Of a stretch of DNA of 12,930 nucleotides, positions 7,056 to 12,930 are shown piece by piece. The notes beneath the pieces were generated by a model. The model did not search any database. It was not told where the DNA came from and saw only the letters and a program-made list of their open reading frames with translations. The stretch covers positions 1 through 12,930 of the forward strand of contig LFTM01000200.1 of NCBI GenBank assembly GCA_001513505.1. Reading direction: 5' to 3'. The DNA is from Clostridiales bacterium DTU092. GTDB taxonomy: Bacteria > Bacillota > Clostridia > Caldicoprobacterales > Caldicoprobacteraceae. Position numbers and translations under genes: made by a program. Position 1 is the stretch's first letter. Each line of letters opens with the position of its first letter.

Positions 7056-8594
7056 ATGGCTTATCTGCTTGGAATTGATATTGGAACTTCGGGTACAAAA
7101 ACCGTGCTTTTTAATGAGCATGGGAACACGGTAGCCAGCGCAATAGGAGAATATCCCCTTTATCAGCCTCAAATCGGCTGGGCTGAGCAGGACCCTGAGG
7201 ATTGGTGGAAAGCTACTGTGGATACTATCCGGCAGGTACTGTCAAAGAGCGGTATCAATCCTGCCGATATAAAGGGCATAGGCTTGTCCGGTCAGATGCA
7301 TGGAATGGTGTTGCTGGACAAGGATGGAAACGTTATTCGTTCTTCTATAATTTGGTGCGATCAACGTACTCAGGAAGAATGCGATCAAATTACCGAGATC
7401 ATTGGAAGGGACAGGCTTATTGAAATTACTGCAAATCCTGCACTGACAGGATTCACCGCCTCCAAAGTTATGTGGGTAAAAAATCACCAGCCGGAATATT
7501 TTGAAAAAATTAACAAAATACTGCTGCCTAAGGATTATATACGATACAGATTAACAGGGGAATACGCAACCGAGGTATCTGATGCGAGCGGTATGCAGTT
7601 CCTTGATGTGCCAAAGCGAAGGTGGAGTTATGAGATTTTGGACAAACTGGGAATAGAACGTGAATGGATGCCTGAGGTTTATGAGTCCCAGGAAATCAGC
7701 GGTAAGGTGACTGAACAGGCCGCCCGGATGACCGGTTTATTGCCGGGTACACCGGTTGCAGGTGGTGGCGGAGATCAGGCTGCCGGCGCTGTTGGTAACG
7801 GGATAGTAAAACCTGGGGTGATCTCTTCGACCATAGGTACCTCAGGTGTCGTTTTTGCTCACATGGATCAAGTCAGCATAGATCCTTTGGGGAGGGTACA
7901 TACTTTCTGTCATGCAGTACCCAATACCTGGCATGTTATGGGAGTAACACAGGGAGCCGGGCTTTCATTACAATGGATGCGTAATAACTTTGGCGGCGCA
8001 GAATGTGAACTTGCCAGGTTCCTTGATATAGATCCTTACGTCCTGATGGATGCACAGGCTGAAAAGGCGGTACCTGGATGCGAAGGTCTTATCTACTTAC
8101 CCTACATGATGGGTGAACGGACTCCACATCTTGATCCGTATGCAAAAGGCGTTTTCTTTGGTATATCAGCAAAACATGGCAGAAATGAGATGATTCGTGC
8201 TGTTATGGAAGGGGTATCTTACAGCCTGCGAGATTGTCTGGAAATTATAAAATCCATGGGGGTTCCGGTTTCTGAAGTCCGCGCTTCAGGCGGTGGAGGC
8301 AAGAGTAAACTATGGCGTCAGATGCAGGCGGATGTGTTCAACATTTCCATAACCACTATAAATACTACTGAAGGACCTGCAATGGGTGCCGCATTATTAG
8401 CCGGTGTAGGAGCAGGGGTATACAGCAGCGTTGCAGAAGCGTGCGAAACTGCTATAAAGACGGTGGGTGTTCAGCATCCAATAGAAGAGAATGTAAAGGT
8501 ATATGACAGGTATTATCTGGTATATAAAGATCTCTATCATTCATTGAAGGACAACTATTTAAAGATTGCCGAGATCCAGCGTGAACTTAGTTGA
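7056..8594 (+). CDS. xylB: Xylulokinase (FGGY carbohydrate kinase)
   Basis: A 512-residue FGGY-family sugar kinase, near the usual length of xylulokinase. It phosphorylates D-xylulose to D-xylulose 5-phosphate with ATP, feeding the pentose phosphate pathway. The N-terminal phosphate-binding loop is GIDIGTSGTK (residues 6-15). LSGQMHGMVLLD, with M81 and H82, is the substrate-pocket signature typical of xylulokinases. GGGGDQAAGAVGNG contains D240, the likely catalytic base. The C-terminal ATP-binding half has EGVSYSLRDCLEI and RASGGGGKSKLWRQMQADV. ATG 7056 has GGGGGG (7045-7050) 5 nt upstream. No xylose isomerase, transporter or XylR gene is adjacent, so its sugar supply and control must lie elsewhere; another pentulose as substrate is possible. 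A small membrane protein gene follows after 13 bp. Confidence 0.93.
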   Translation: MAYLLGIDIGTSGTKTVLFNEHGNTVASAIGEYPLYQPQIGWAEQDPEDWWKATVDTIRQVLSKSGINPADIKGIGLSGQMHGMVLLDKDGNVIRSSIIWCDQRTQEECDQITEIIGRDRLIEITANPALTGFTASKVMWVKNHQPEYFEKINKILLPKDYIRYRLTGEYATEVSDASGMQFLDVPKRRWSYEILDKLGIEREWMPEVYESQEISGKVTEQAARMTGLLPGTPVAGGGGDQAAGAVGNGIVKPGVISSTIGTSGVVFAHMDQVSIDPLGRVHTFCHAVPNTWHVMGVTQGAGLSLQWMRNNFGGAECELARFLDIDPYVLMDAQAEKAVPGCEGLIYLPYMMGERTPHLDPYAKGVFFGISAKHGRNEMIRAVMEGVSYSLRDCLEIIKSMGVPVSEVRASGGGGKSKLWRQMQADVFNISITTINTTEGPAMGAALLAGVGAGVYSSVAEACETAIKTVGVQHPIEENVKVYDRYYLVYKDLYHSLKDNYLKIAEIQRELS

Positions 8595-8607
8595 GGGGAA
8601 AGGCGGT

Positions 8608-9057
8608 ATGAATTTACTTGAAAGATTCCTGCCTAAGACAGACAATTTCTTTATTGAGGGAATGAGGCTTGCCCTGCTGGATTTTGTATTTCTGACAGCA
8701 AGTGGCTTAATAGTATTTGTTCTATTCTCACTGGCAGGTTTAATTAGGAGAATTGGTATCCCCGTACCTTTTCCGGTATGGCTTGTCTCATTATTTTTAG
8801 TGATACCATATTATGTTTTTTTGTTTGAATACGGTAAAACATATGGTTCAAAAAACAACAGGAGACAGCTGTACAGAGGTTTTATGGTGGGGATACTTGG
8901 GCATCTGCCAAATTTTATATTGATTTTTATATTGATACAGGGCCAAATGTTCAGGTATTTTAACCCGCAGGTCTGGAAGGCAGTGTTTACCATGCTTGGC
9001 ATGGTCAGTATTGTGGCTCCGATTATGGTTGCCCTGGGTTCTGTGGACAATAAGTAG
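8608..9057 (+). CDS. Small four-helix integral membrane protein, function unknown
   Basis: I do not recognise this 149-residue protein. ATG 8608 is chosen because GAGGGGAAAGG (8593-8603) lies just before it; an upstream in-frame TTG (8566) would overlap the end of xylB and has no site of its own. Four hydrophobic segments are visible: about residues 22-46, 56-75, 93-112 and 122-144. A basic loop KNNRRQLYR (82-90) before the third helix is probably cytoplasmic. There is no signal peptide, no cysteine and no obvious catalytic motif. The gene begins 13 bp after xylB and shares its terminator, so the two are probably cotranscribed; whether it works with xylulose use is unknown. It may be an RDD-like or other small membrane family, but the sequence does not decide this. 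Confidence 0.8.
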   Translation: MNLLERFLPKTDNFFIEGMRLALLDFVFLTASGLIVFVLFSLAGLIRRIGIPVPFPVWLVSLFLVIPYYVFLFEYGKTYGSKNNRRQLYRGFMVGILGHLPNFILIFILIQGQMFRYFNPQVWKAVFTMLGMVSIVAPIMVALGSVDNK

Positions 9058-9072
9058 ATCACGGATAATACA

Positions 9073-9107
9073 AAAAAGCAGGGGTGTTAAATTCACCCCT
9101 GCTTTTT
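9073..9107. terminator. Bidirectional intrinsic terminator between converging genes
   Basis: AAAAAGCAGGGGTG (9073-9086) pairs perfectly over 14 bp with CACCCCTGCTTTTT (9094-9107) around a 7-base loop. The T-run (9103-9107) serves + strand transcripts from xylB and the membrane protein gene. The A-run (9072-9077) gives the U-run for the chemoreceptor transcript from the - strand, whose stop codon is at 9124-9126. Confidence 0.95.
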
Positions 9108-9123
9108 CTTTTCTTTTTATTTT

Positions 9124-11328
9124 CTACTCTACTTTAAACCTGTTGATAGCCTGCATCAGTTCATCGGCAAGGTTGTTCAGCTCTTCAGCAAAAGAAGCAA
9201 GATGTTCTATACCTGAAAGCTGTTCTTCGGTGGAAGCTGTTACCTCTTGTGTGGAAGCAGCTGATTCCTCCGAGACAGCCGAAATGTTCTGCATAGCCAG
9301 GACGGTCTGGTTTTTATCATCTTCCATTTCCATGACGCCGTTAATAATGTACTGGACGCGTTTGGTCAGTGCCTCGGTTGATTCGGCTATCTGTCTGAAA
9401 GCTGCAATTGTTGCAGCTACTGCTTTATTTTGAGATTGTACTATCTCTTCAGCGGTTTGGGCCCGCTTAACCATCTGGGCAGTCTGCTCCTGAGTTGTTT
9501 TTATGATTGATGTAATCTCTCTGGTGGCAGCCATGGATTGCTCAGCCAGTTTACGTACTTCATTGGCTACTACTGCAAATCCTCTTCCCATTTCACCTGC
9601 CCTTGCAGCTTCAATTGCGGCATTGAGTGCAAGAAGATTGGTTTGATCCGCGATGTTATCAATAACCCTGGTGATTTTACCAATGGATTGGGAATGCTGT
9701 TCCAGTAAGTTTATATCCGATATGATTCCTTCAGTTATACTGGTTGTCTCGCTTGTTGCCTGATCCAGTTCGTCTATAGAACTTAGTCCTTGTTGTGCCA
9801 GGTTCATGGTCTGTTTTGACAGGTTGTCAATTTCTTTTGCGTTATTCGTTACTTCGTTGATCTTTGCAGCCAACAGATCCATTTTCTGGACACCTTGTTC
9901 TGCATCCGCAGCCTGTTCGGCCGCTCCATGGGAAATCTCCTGTATTGCCCGGGAAATTTCCTGTGAAGAAGCCGTTACCTGCTGGGATGTAGATGCGACA
10001 ACTGATGCGGATTCAGCAACTTTTTGTGCTAACGAGGCAGCCTGGTTAATAAGCTGGCGCATGTTTCCTATCATTCCATTTATACTCTTTGTCAGTATCC
10101 CAAGCTCATCTTTGCGCCTGGACACCGGATTAACGGTCAAATCACCCATAGCGGCCTGTTCGGCAGCGCCAATGATTCGATTGATTGTACGTCCCATACT
10201 GCTGGACATATACAAGCCCAGGAACAGGGCAACAAAAGAGGCTAGTATAACCAGACCCAATGTTAAACTGGCAATATCCTTTGTGGCTGCAAAAAGTTCC
10301 GAATTCGGGATTAAACCCAATATGGTGTAACCCGTATTACCTACTTTGAAGTATATCATAGTGCATTCTTCACCGTTATGGGTTACCTGATGAGTCCCGC
10401 TGGGCTCCTTTGAACTTTCAATTATCTGGAAAAAGCTCTCTTGTGTAATACCTGTATTTTGCTCAGTGTTGTCATCATTTTGTTCTGCATCTTCACCATT
10501 TTGTTCTGTGTCAGTACCGTCGGTATCCGTGTCGTCACTATTTTGTTCTGCATTTCCAGCCTGGGTATTCATATCGTTGGCAGATATAGAGCTAATAGTA
10601 TAACCATCCGGTCCGATCAGATGGATTTCGCTGTTTTCGGTTAGTTGTACATTTTTAACCAGCTCAAAGATAGGCGGGTATTTTATATCTATGATCAAGA
10701 CACCGGCGAGCTGGGCTGTAGTGAGGTTTTTGATGGCACGAATACATGAAAAGGAAAACTGGTTTCCGGTGGAATATGCTTCATCCAGTTCCGGGTGTTC
10801 GCCTACCCAAATGAGTCTTCCGTCAGATTCAATAGCGGCTTTGTACCAGTCGGATTCTTTAATCTTCCCGAAATCCAGCTTAAAGGTAGCCATACTTCCG
10901 CCAAGGCTGATTGTATGATCCTGGTCAATTAACAGTACTATATTGGCTATGAATTGGTGATCGGACAATGTAAAGCCGTTTAAATAACTCTTTACATCAT
11001 CCCATAATTTTACCAATTCATGCCGTTCTAAAGTAGCATATTGCGATACAAAATCCTGAACATCCTGGTTTCTGAATATTTGCAATGATATATTTTCAAT
11101 ATTGGAAAAAATGAGGCTAAGATACTGAGACATTTTTTCCATTGTTTGAATTGTTGAGTGCTCGGTAAGGTTTTTAATAGCAGCTTCTGCTTTTTGATGA
11201 GAATAATAACCCAGGAGAGATATGGGGATAATCATCACCAAAAAGGCTGCTATCAGCTTTACGCTGATACTGTTAAAACGAAACTGTTTTCTGACCGGTT
11301 TTGGAGTGTTTGTTGTTTTTTGTGCCAC
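9124..11328 (-). CDS. Methyl-accepting chemotaxis protein (transmembrane chemoreceptor)
   Basis: A 734-residue membrane chemoreceptor that would signal to CheA/CheW. Parts: a basic N-terminus; TM1 (about residues 22-43); an extracellular sensor of about 305 residues resembling a double Cache domain (SDWYKAAIESDGRLIWVGEH at 159-178 is Cache-like); TM2 (about 352-374); HAMP (about 375-428, with DLTVNPVSRRKDELG); and a long helical signalling domain with the conserved hairpin tip IADQTNLLALNAAIEAARAG (559-578). No C-terminal CheR/CheB-docking pentapeptide is visible; it ends INRFKVE. Inside the sensor, residues 260-294 form an acidic, Asn/Gln/Thr-rich heptad-repeat insert (see the repeat entry). 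The start is GTG 11328: an in-frame TGA lies seven codons upstream and no other good start follows before TM1, yet no strong ribosome binding site is directly adjacent. The ligand is unknown. No che or flagellar genes are in the window. Confidence 0.95.
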   Translation of the reverse strand: MAQKTTNTPKPVRKQFRFNSISVKLIAAFLVMIIPISLLGYYSHQKAEAAIKNLTEHSTIQTMEKMSQYLSLIFSNIENISLQIFRNQDVQDFVSQYATLERHELVKLWDDVKSYLNGFTLSDHQFIANIVLLIDQDHTISLGGSMATFKLDFGKIKESDWYKAAIESDGRLIWVGEHPELDEAYSTGNQFSFSCIRAIKNLTTAQLAGVLIIDIKYPPIFELVKNVQLTENSEIHLIGPDGYTISSISANDMNTQAGNAEQNSDDTDTDGTDTEQNGEDAEQNDDNTEQNTGITQESFFQIIESSKEPSGTHQVTHNGEECTMIYFKVGNTGYTILGLIPNSELFAATKDIASLTLGLVILASFVALFLGLYMSSSMGRTINRIIGAAEQAAMGDLTVNPVSRRKDELGILTKSINGMIGNMRQLINQAASLAQKVAESASVVASTSQQVTASSQEISRAIQEISHGAAEQAADAEQGVQKMDLLAAKINEVTNNAKEIDNLSKQTMNLAQQGLSSIDELDQATSETTSITEGIISDINLLEQHSQSIGKITRVIDNIADQTNLLALNAAIEAARAGEMGRGFAVVANEVRKLAEQSMAATREITSIIKTTQEQTAQMVKRAQTAEEIVQSQNKAVAATIAAFRQIAESTEALTKRVQYIINGVMEMEDDKNQTVLAMQNISAVSEESAASTQEVTASTEEQLSGIEHLASFAEELNNLADELMQAINRFKVE
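10447..10551 (-). repeat. 21-bp tandem repeat encoding five EQN-type heptapeptides
   Basis: Five 21-bp units encode AEQNSDD, TDTDGTD, TEQNGED, AEQNDDN and TEQNTGI (residues 260-294 of the chemoreceptor). On the + strand the core ATTTTGTTCTG recurs at 10477, 10498 and 10540, with a variant ATTTTGCTCAG at 10456. These fall on an exact 21-bp register; the unit at 10519 has diverged. The repeat keeps frame, and the encoded insert is acidic and polar and probably a flexible loop in the extracellular sensor. Confidence 0.9.
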
Positions 11329-11389
11329 GATGGTTCCGGCAAGGGATCATATTTATATATAATTTGACTTTCCCTTGCCTCCCTCCTTT
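11329..11389 (-). promoter_or_regulatory. Chemoreceptor translation leader: distant Shine-Dalgarno with intervening hairpin
   Basis: Read on the - strand, AAAGGAGG (11389-11382) is a perfect Shine-Dalgarno sequence with no start codon at normal distance. The GTG start is at 11328, 53 nt further on. Between them GGCAAGGGA (11379-11371) and TCCCTTGCC (11346-11338) form a perfect 9-bp stem with a 24-nt AT-rich loop. Folding removes 42 nt and leaves 11 nt of effective spacing. No U-run follows the stem, so it is not a terminator. Translation that depends on a looped-out hairpin is known from phage T4 (for example gene 25); that it acts so here is inference. Confidence 0.6.
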
Positions 11390-11426
11390 CTTTGCAGGTA
11401 TCATTTTAGCTTTATTTGTTGCTTTA

Positions 11427-11455
11427 TGTATAAATATGTAACATATTACGGTTAC
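11427..11455 (-). promoter_or_regulatory. Weak candidate promoter for the chemoreceptor gene
   Basis: On the - strand TATACA (11432-11427) matches five of six -10 bases. GTAACC (11455-11450) lies 17 bp upstream and matches three of six -35 bases. The -35 part sits in an inverted repeat GTAAC(8)GTTAC (11438-11455), which could be a regulator site. A start near 11420 would give a leader of about 90 nt that contains the hairpin. No clear sigma-D (motility) promoter was seen. Confidence 0.25.
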
Positions 11456-11507
11456 TTGGAATATATTTCTACATAAAACAGGAAAATCCTTATTATTATT
11501 GTGCAGA

Positions 11508-11516
11508 TGTTATAAT
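11508..11516 (+). promoter_or_regulatory. Possible upstream extended -10 promoter for the two-component operon
   Basis: TGTTATAAT (11508-11516) is a perfect extended -10 element without a matching -35 box. A transcript starting near 11523 would carry an untranslated leader of about 150 nt before the response regulator. The site lies in AT-rich DNA, where such boxes arise by chance. Confidence 0.3.
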
Positions 11517-11609
11517 ATTTTATAGAATATTGCGATTATGTCCGGGAGCGTTTGTGAAATGATAATTGAGTACAGACGGCTCTATGGCTAAAATGGTAGT
11601 TCAGGGTTC

Positions 11610-11638
11610 TTTTCATAATTAGGTTTTGTGTATATAAT
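11610..11638 (+). promoter_or_regulatory. Candidate sigma-A promoter for the response regulator gene
   Basis: TTTTCA (11610-11615, four of six -35 bases) and TATAAT (11633-11638, perfect) are separated by exactly 17 bp. Transcription would start near 11645, about 30 nt before the ATG at 11675. Confidence 0.6.
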
Positions 11639-11674
11639 TTAAATAGAGACTTTGATGAAGGGAAGATATTGGAT

Positions 11675-12364
11675 ATGAAAACTCAGAATCATAGAATAAT
11701 GGTAGTTGATGATGATCCGAATATAGCGCAATTGATAAGATTATATCTTGAAAGCGAAGGTTATCGCGTTGAACATTATCTGGATGGGGTATCCTGTGTT
11801 GAGTCGTTTAAAAGCAATCCTCCTAATCTGGTAATACTTGACATTATGCTTCCTGGTATGGATGGCTGGGACGTTTGTAAAGAGATAAGAAAGGAAAGTG
11901 ATGTCCCTATAATTATGCTTACCGCTAAAGGAGAAACTTTTGATAAGGTACTTGGTCTGGAGCTGGGGGCCGATGACTATATAGTGAAACCCTTTGACCC
12001 GAAAGAATTGGTTGCCAGGGTAAAAGCGGTCCTTCGACGCTCAAACGCACCAGGTATAAGGGAAAAAATCGTTTCATATCCTAATTTAACAGTTAATATT
12101 GGCAACTACACTGTGGAATATCACGGTGAAACGATAGAAATGCCCCCGAAAGAGTTGGAATTACTCTATTTTCTGGCTTCTCATCCGAACAAAGTTTTTA
12201 CACGGGAGCAATTACTGGATCAGGTATGGGGTTACGACTTTTACGGAGATACACGGACAGTTGATGTACATGTCAAAAGACTTAGGGAGAAATTTACTGA
12301 TCCTGATGATTCATGGAGTATAAAGACGGTGTGGGGAGTAGGATATAAATTTGAGGTGAATTAG
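11675..12364 (+). CDS. OmpR/PhoB-family two-component response regulator
   Basis: A 229-residue transcription regulator with an N-terminal receiver domain (about residues 6-120) and a C-terminal winged-helix DNA-binding domain (about 130-228). Receiver residues are all present: acidic triad VVDDDP (D12-D14), phosphoacceptor D56 in VILDIMLPGMDGWD, T83 in IIMLTAKGE and K105 in VKPFDP. The DNA-binding part shows PPKELELLYFLASHPNKVFT and WGYDFYGDTRTVDVHVKRLR, the recognition-helix region of the family. ATG 11675 is preferred; TTG 11669, two codons upstream and in frame, is also possible because the AAGGG site (11658-11662) is rather far from the ATG. The sensor kinase gene follows with no gap. 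The regulon cannot be told from sequence, and the specific paralogue (ResD-, PhoP- or other) is not assigned. Confidence 0.95.
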   Translation: MKTQNHRIMVVDDDPNIAQLIRLYLESEGYRVEHYLDGVSCVESFKSNPPNLVILDIMLPGMDGWDVCKEIRKESDVPIIMLTAKGETFDKVLGLELGADDYIVKPFDPKELVARVKAVLRRSNAPGIREKIVSYPNLTVNIGNYTVEYHGETIEMPPKELELLYFLASHPNKVFTREQLLDQVWGYDFYGDTRTVDVHVKRLREKFTDPDDSWSIKTVWGVGYKFEVN

Positions 12365-12930
12365 ATGTTTCGATCTTTATTCATGCGTTTGATGGTGACA
12401 TACTTTGTGATAATACTGGTTACCCTGGTTATACTTGGCCTGTTGTTATCTACATTTTTCATGGACTATACCTTTGATAAAAAAGCTCAGGAGTTGATAA
12501 GAGAGGGCAAAGCACTTAATCCATATATTGAAATGTACAGTATGGGAATATTGAATCAGGAGACATTGTACAGTTATTTCTCAACAATTGACCGTTTCTT
12601 AAACACAACCGTGTGGGTAAGTGACGGGCTGGGGTATATTTGGATTGCCTACAGCTCATCAGGGGAAGATCAGGAAAGATGGGAAGAACAGAAGCTTACA
12701 GAGGATGAATTTATACAGGTATTAAAAGGTAATATTATCACAAAGACCGGACGTTTTGGCGGACGGTTCAACGTTCCTGTTCTAACCGTAGGAGTTCCCT
12801 TGAGGATAAGAAACAAGATTATGGGTGCAATATTTCTTCACTCACCGGTACAGGGAATTAAGAGTACCCTGAATGATATCTACAGGAACATCTGGTGGGC
12901 GGCTTTTATATCGGCGGGACTCTCGGTTTT
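12365..12930 (+). CDS. Sensor histidine kinase, N-terminal part (3' end outside window)
   Basis: The frame from ATG 12365 is open to the window end (188 complete codons). The ATG directly follows the response-regulator stop, and its site GAGGTGA (12353-12359) lies within the end of that gene, so translation is coupled. Visible parts: a short cytoplasmic start MFRSLFMRL, TM1 (about residues 10-33), an extracellular region of about 140 residues containing FLNTTVWVSDGLGYIWIAYS (about 79-98) and a region rich in basic and Gly residues (TKTGRFGGRF), and the start of TM2 (about 175 onward, NIWWAAFISAGLSV). The HAMP, H-box and ATPase parts would lie beyond the window, so kinase identity rests on gene position, coupling and the TM-sensor-TM plan. 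The sensed signal is unknown. Confidence 0.85.
   Translation, partial: MFRSLFMRLMVTYFVIILVTLVILGLLLSTFFMDYTFDKKAQELIREGKALNPYIEMYSMGILNQETLYSYFSTIDRFLNTTVWVSDGLGYIWIAYSSSGEDQERWEEQKLTEDEFIQVLKGNIITKTGRFGGRFNVPVLTVGVPLRIRNKIMGAIFLHSPVQGIKSTLNDIYRNIWWAAFISAGLSV

Larger units (their letters stand above)
11329..11674. other. Divergent intergenic region between chemoreceptor and response regulator genes
   Basis: These 346 bp are AT-rich and hold no credible gene. From left to right: the chemoreceptor leader hairpin and Shine-Dalgarno (11338-11389), the GTAAC inverted repeat (11438-11455), a small palindrome AGGAAAATCCT (11480-11490), an extended -10 box on the + strand (11508-11516), a less AT-rich stretch of about 70 bp (11540-11610) with no recognised element, and the response-regulator promoter (11610-11638). 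I see no riboswitch consensus, including c-di-GMP types that often precede chemoreceptor genes. Confidence 0.7.

Noticed and set aside
8566..8607. TTG start for the small membrane protein, inside xylB
   Set aside because: ATG 8608 has a good purine-rich site at 8593-8603, and the extra 14 residues are just xylB read in another frame.
8996..9433. A 145-codon + strand ORF running from the membrane protein gene through the terminator into the chemoreceptor antisense
   Set aside because: It crosses a strong terminator and is antisense to a conserved gene; the Ser/Ala-rich product is typical of a shadow frame.
9806..10330. A 174-codon + strand ORF opposite the chemoreceptor
   Set aside because: It lies fully antisense to HAMP and signalling-domain coding sequence and has no ribosome binding site or family features.
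11273..11350. A 25-codon ORF on the - strand beginning with ATG 11350 inside the leader hairpin loop and overlapping the chemoreceptor start, as a possible leader peptide
   Set aside because: The Shine-Dalgarno is 31 nt away, the peptide has no regulatory codon run, and its overlap with the chemoreceptor frame explains it as a shadow.
11540..11610. Less AT-rich stretch with a GGTAGTTCAGGGTTC segment resembling part of a tRNA
   Set aside because: No acceptor, D or anticodon arm can be formed around it, so it is not a tRNA gene.
11390..11668. Possible c-di-GMP riboswitch or T-box leader in the chemoreceptor/response-regulator intergenic region
   Set aside because: None of the conserved c-di-GMP-I or T-box core sequences was seen on either strand, and no terminator hairpin is present.

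Overview
The window looks like chromosomal DNA of a low-to-moderate G+C Gram-positive anaerobe, most likely a member of the Clostridia. Supporting signs are strong AAAGGAGG-type ribosome binding sites, TATAAT-type -10 boxes, U-tailed terminators, and the pheS-pheT ... zapA ... mutS2 gene order familiar from Firmicutes. The species cannot be named from the sequence alone. Nearly all of it is ordinary chromosomal gene content; no transposase, phage gene, CRISPR array, tRNA or rRNA gene was seen.

Left part (1-6968, all + strand): the 3' end of pheS and complete pheT encode the two subunits of phenylalanyl-tRNA synthetase. They are followed by a creatininase-family metal amidohydrolase gene that is not usual in this neighbourhood. 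zapA (cell division) has its own promoter and a good intrinsic terminator. mutS2 follows with an extended -10 promoter and a GTG start, and a DUF523/TudS-family gene is tightly coupled behind it.

Middle part (6969-9107, + strand): a xylulokinase gene (xylB) without xylose isomerase or transport genes beside it, then a small four-helix membrane protein of unknown function. A 14-bp perfect-stem bidirectional terminator closes the unit and also serves the converging gene.

Right part (9124-12930): a chemoreceptor (methyl-accepting protein) gene on the - strand, facing away from a two-component system on the + strand (OmpR/PhoB-type response regulator and a sensor histidine kinase cut by the window end). 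The 346 bp between them hold promoter candidates for both directions.

The two most interesting observations both concern the chemoreceptor. First, its mRNA leader has a perfect Shine-Dalgarno sequence 53 nt from the only plausible start codon (GTG). A perfect 9-bp hairpin of 42 nt lies exactly between them and, if folded, would reduce the effective spacing to 11 nt. This suggests structure-dependent translation initiation. Second, the sensory domain carries an acidic/Asn-rich insert made of five heptapeptides, encoded by a 21-bp tandem repeat that could vary in copy number between strains.
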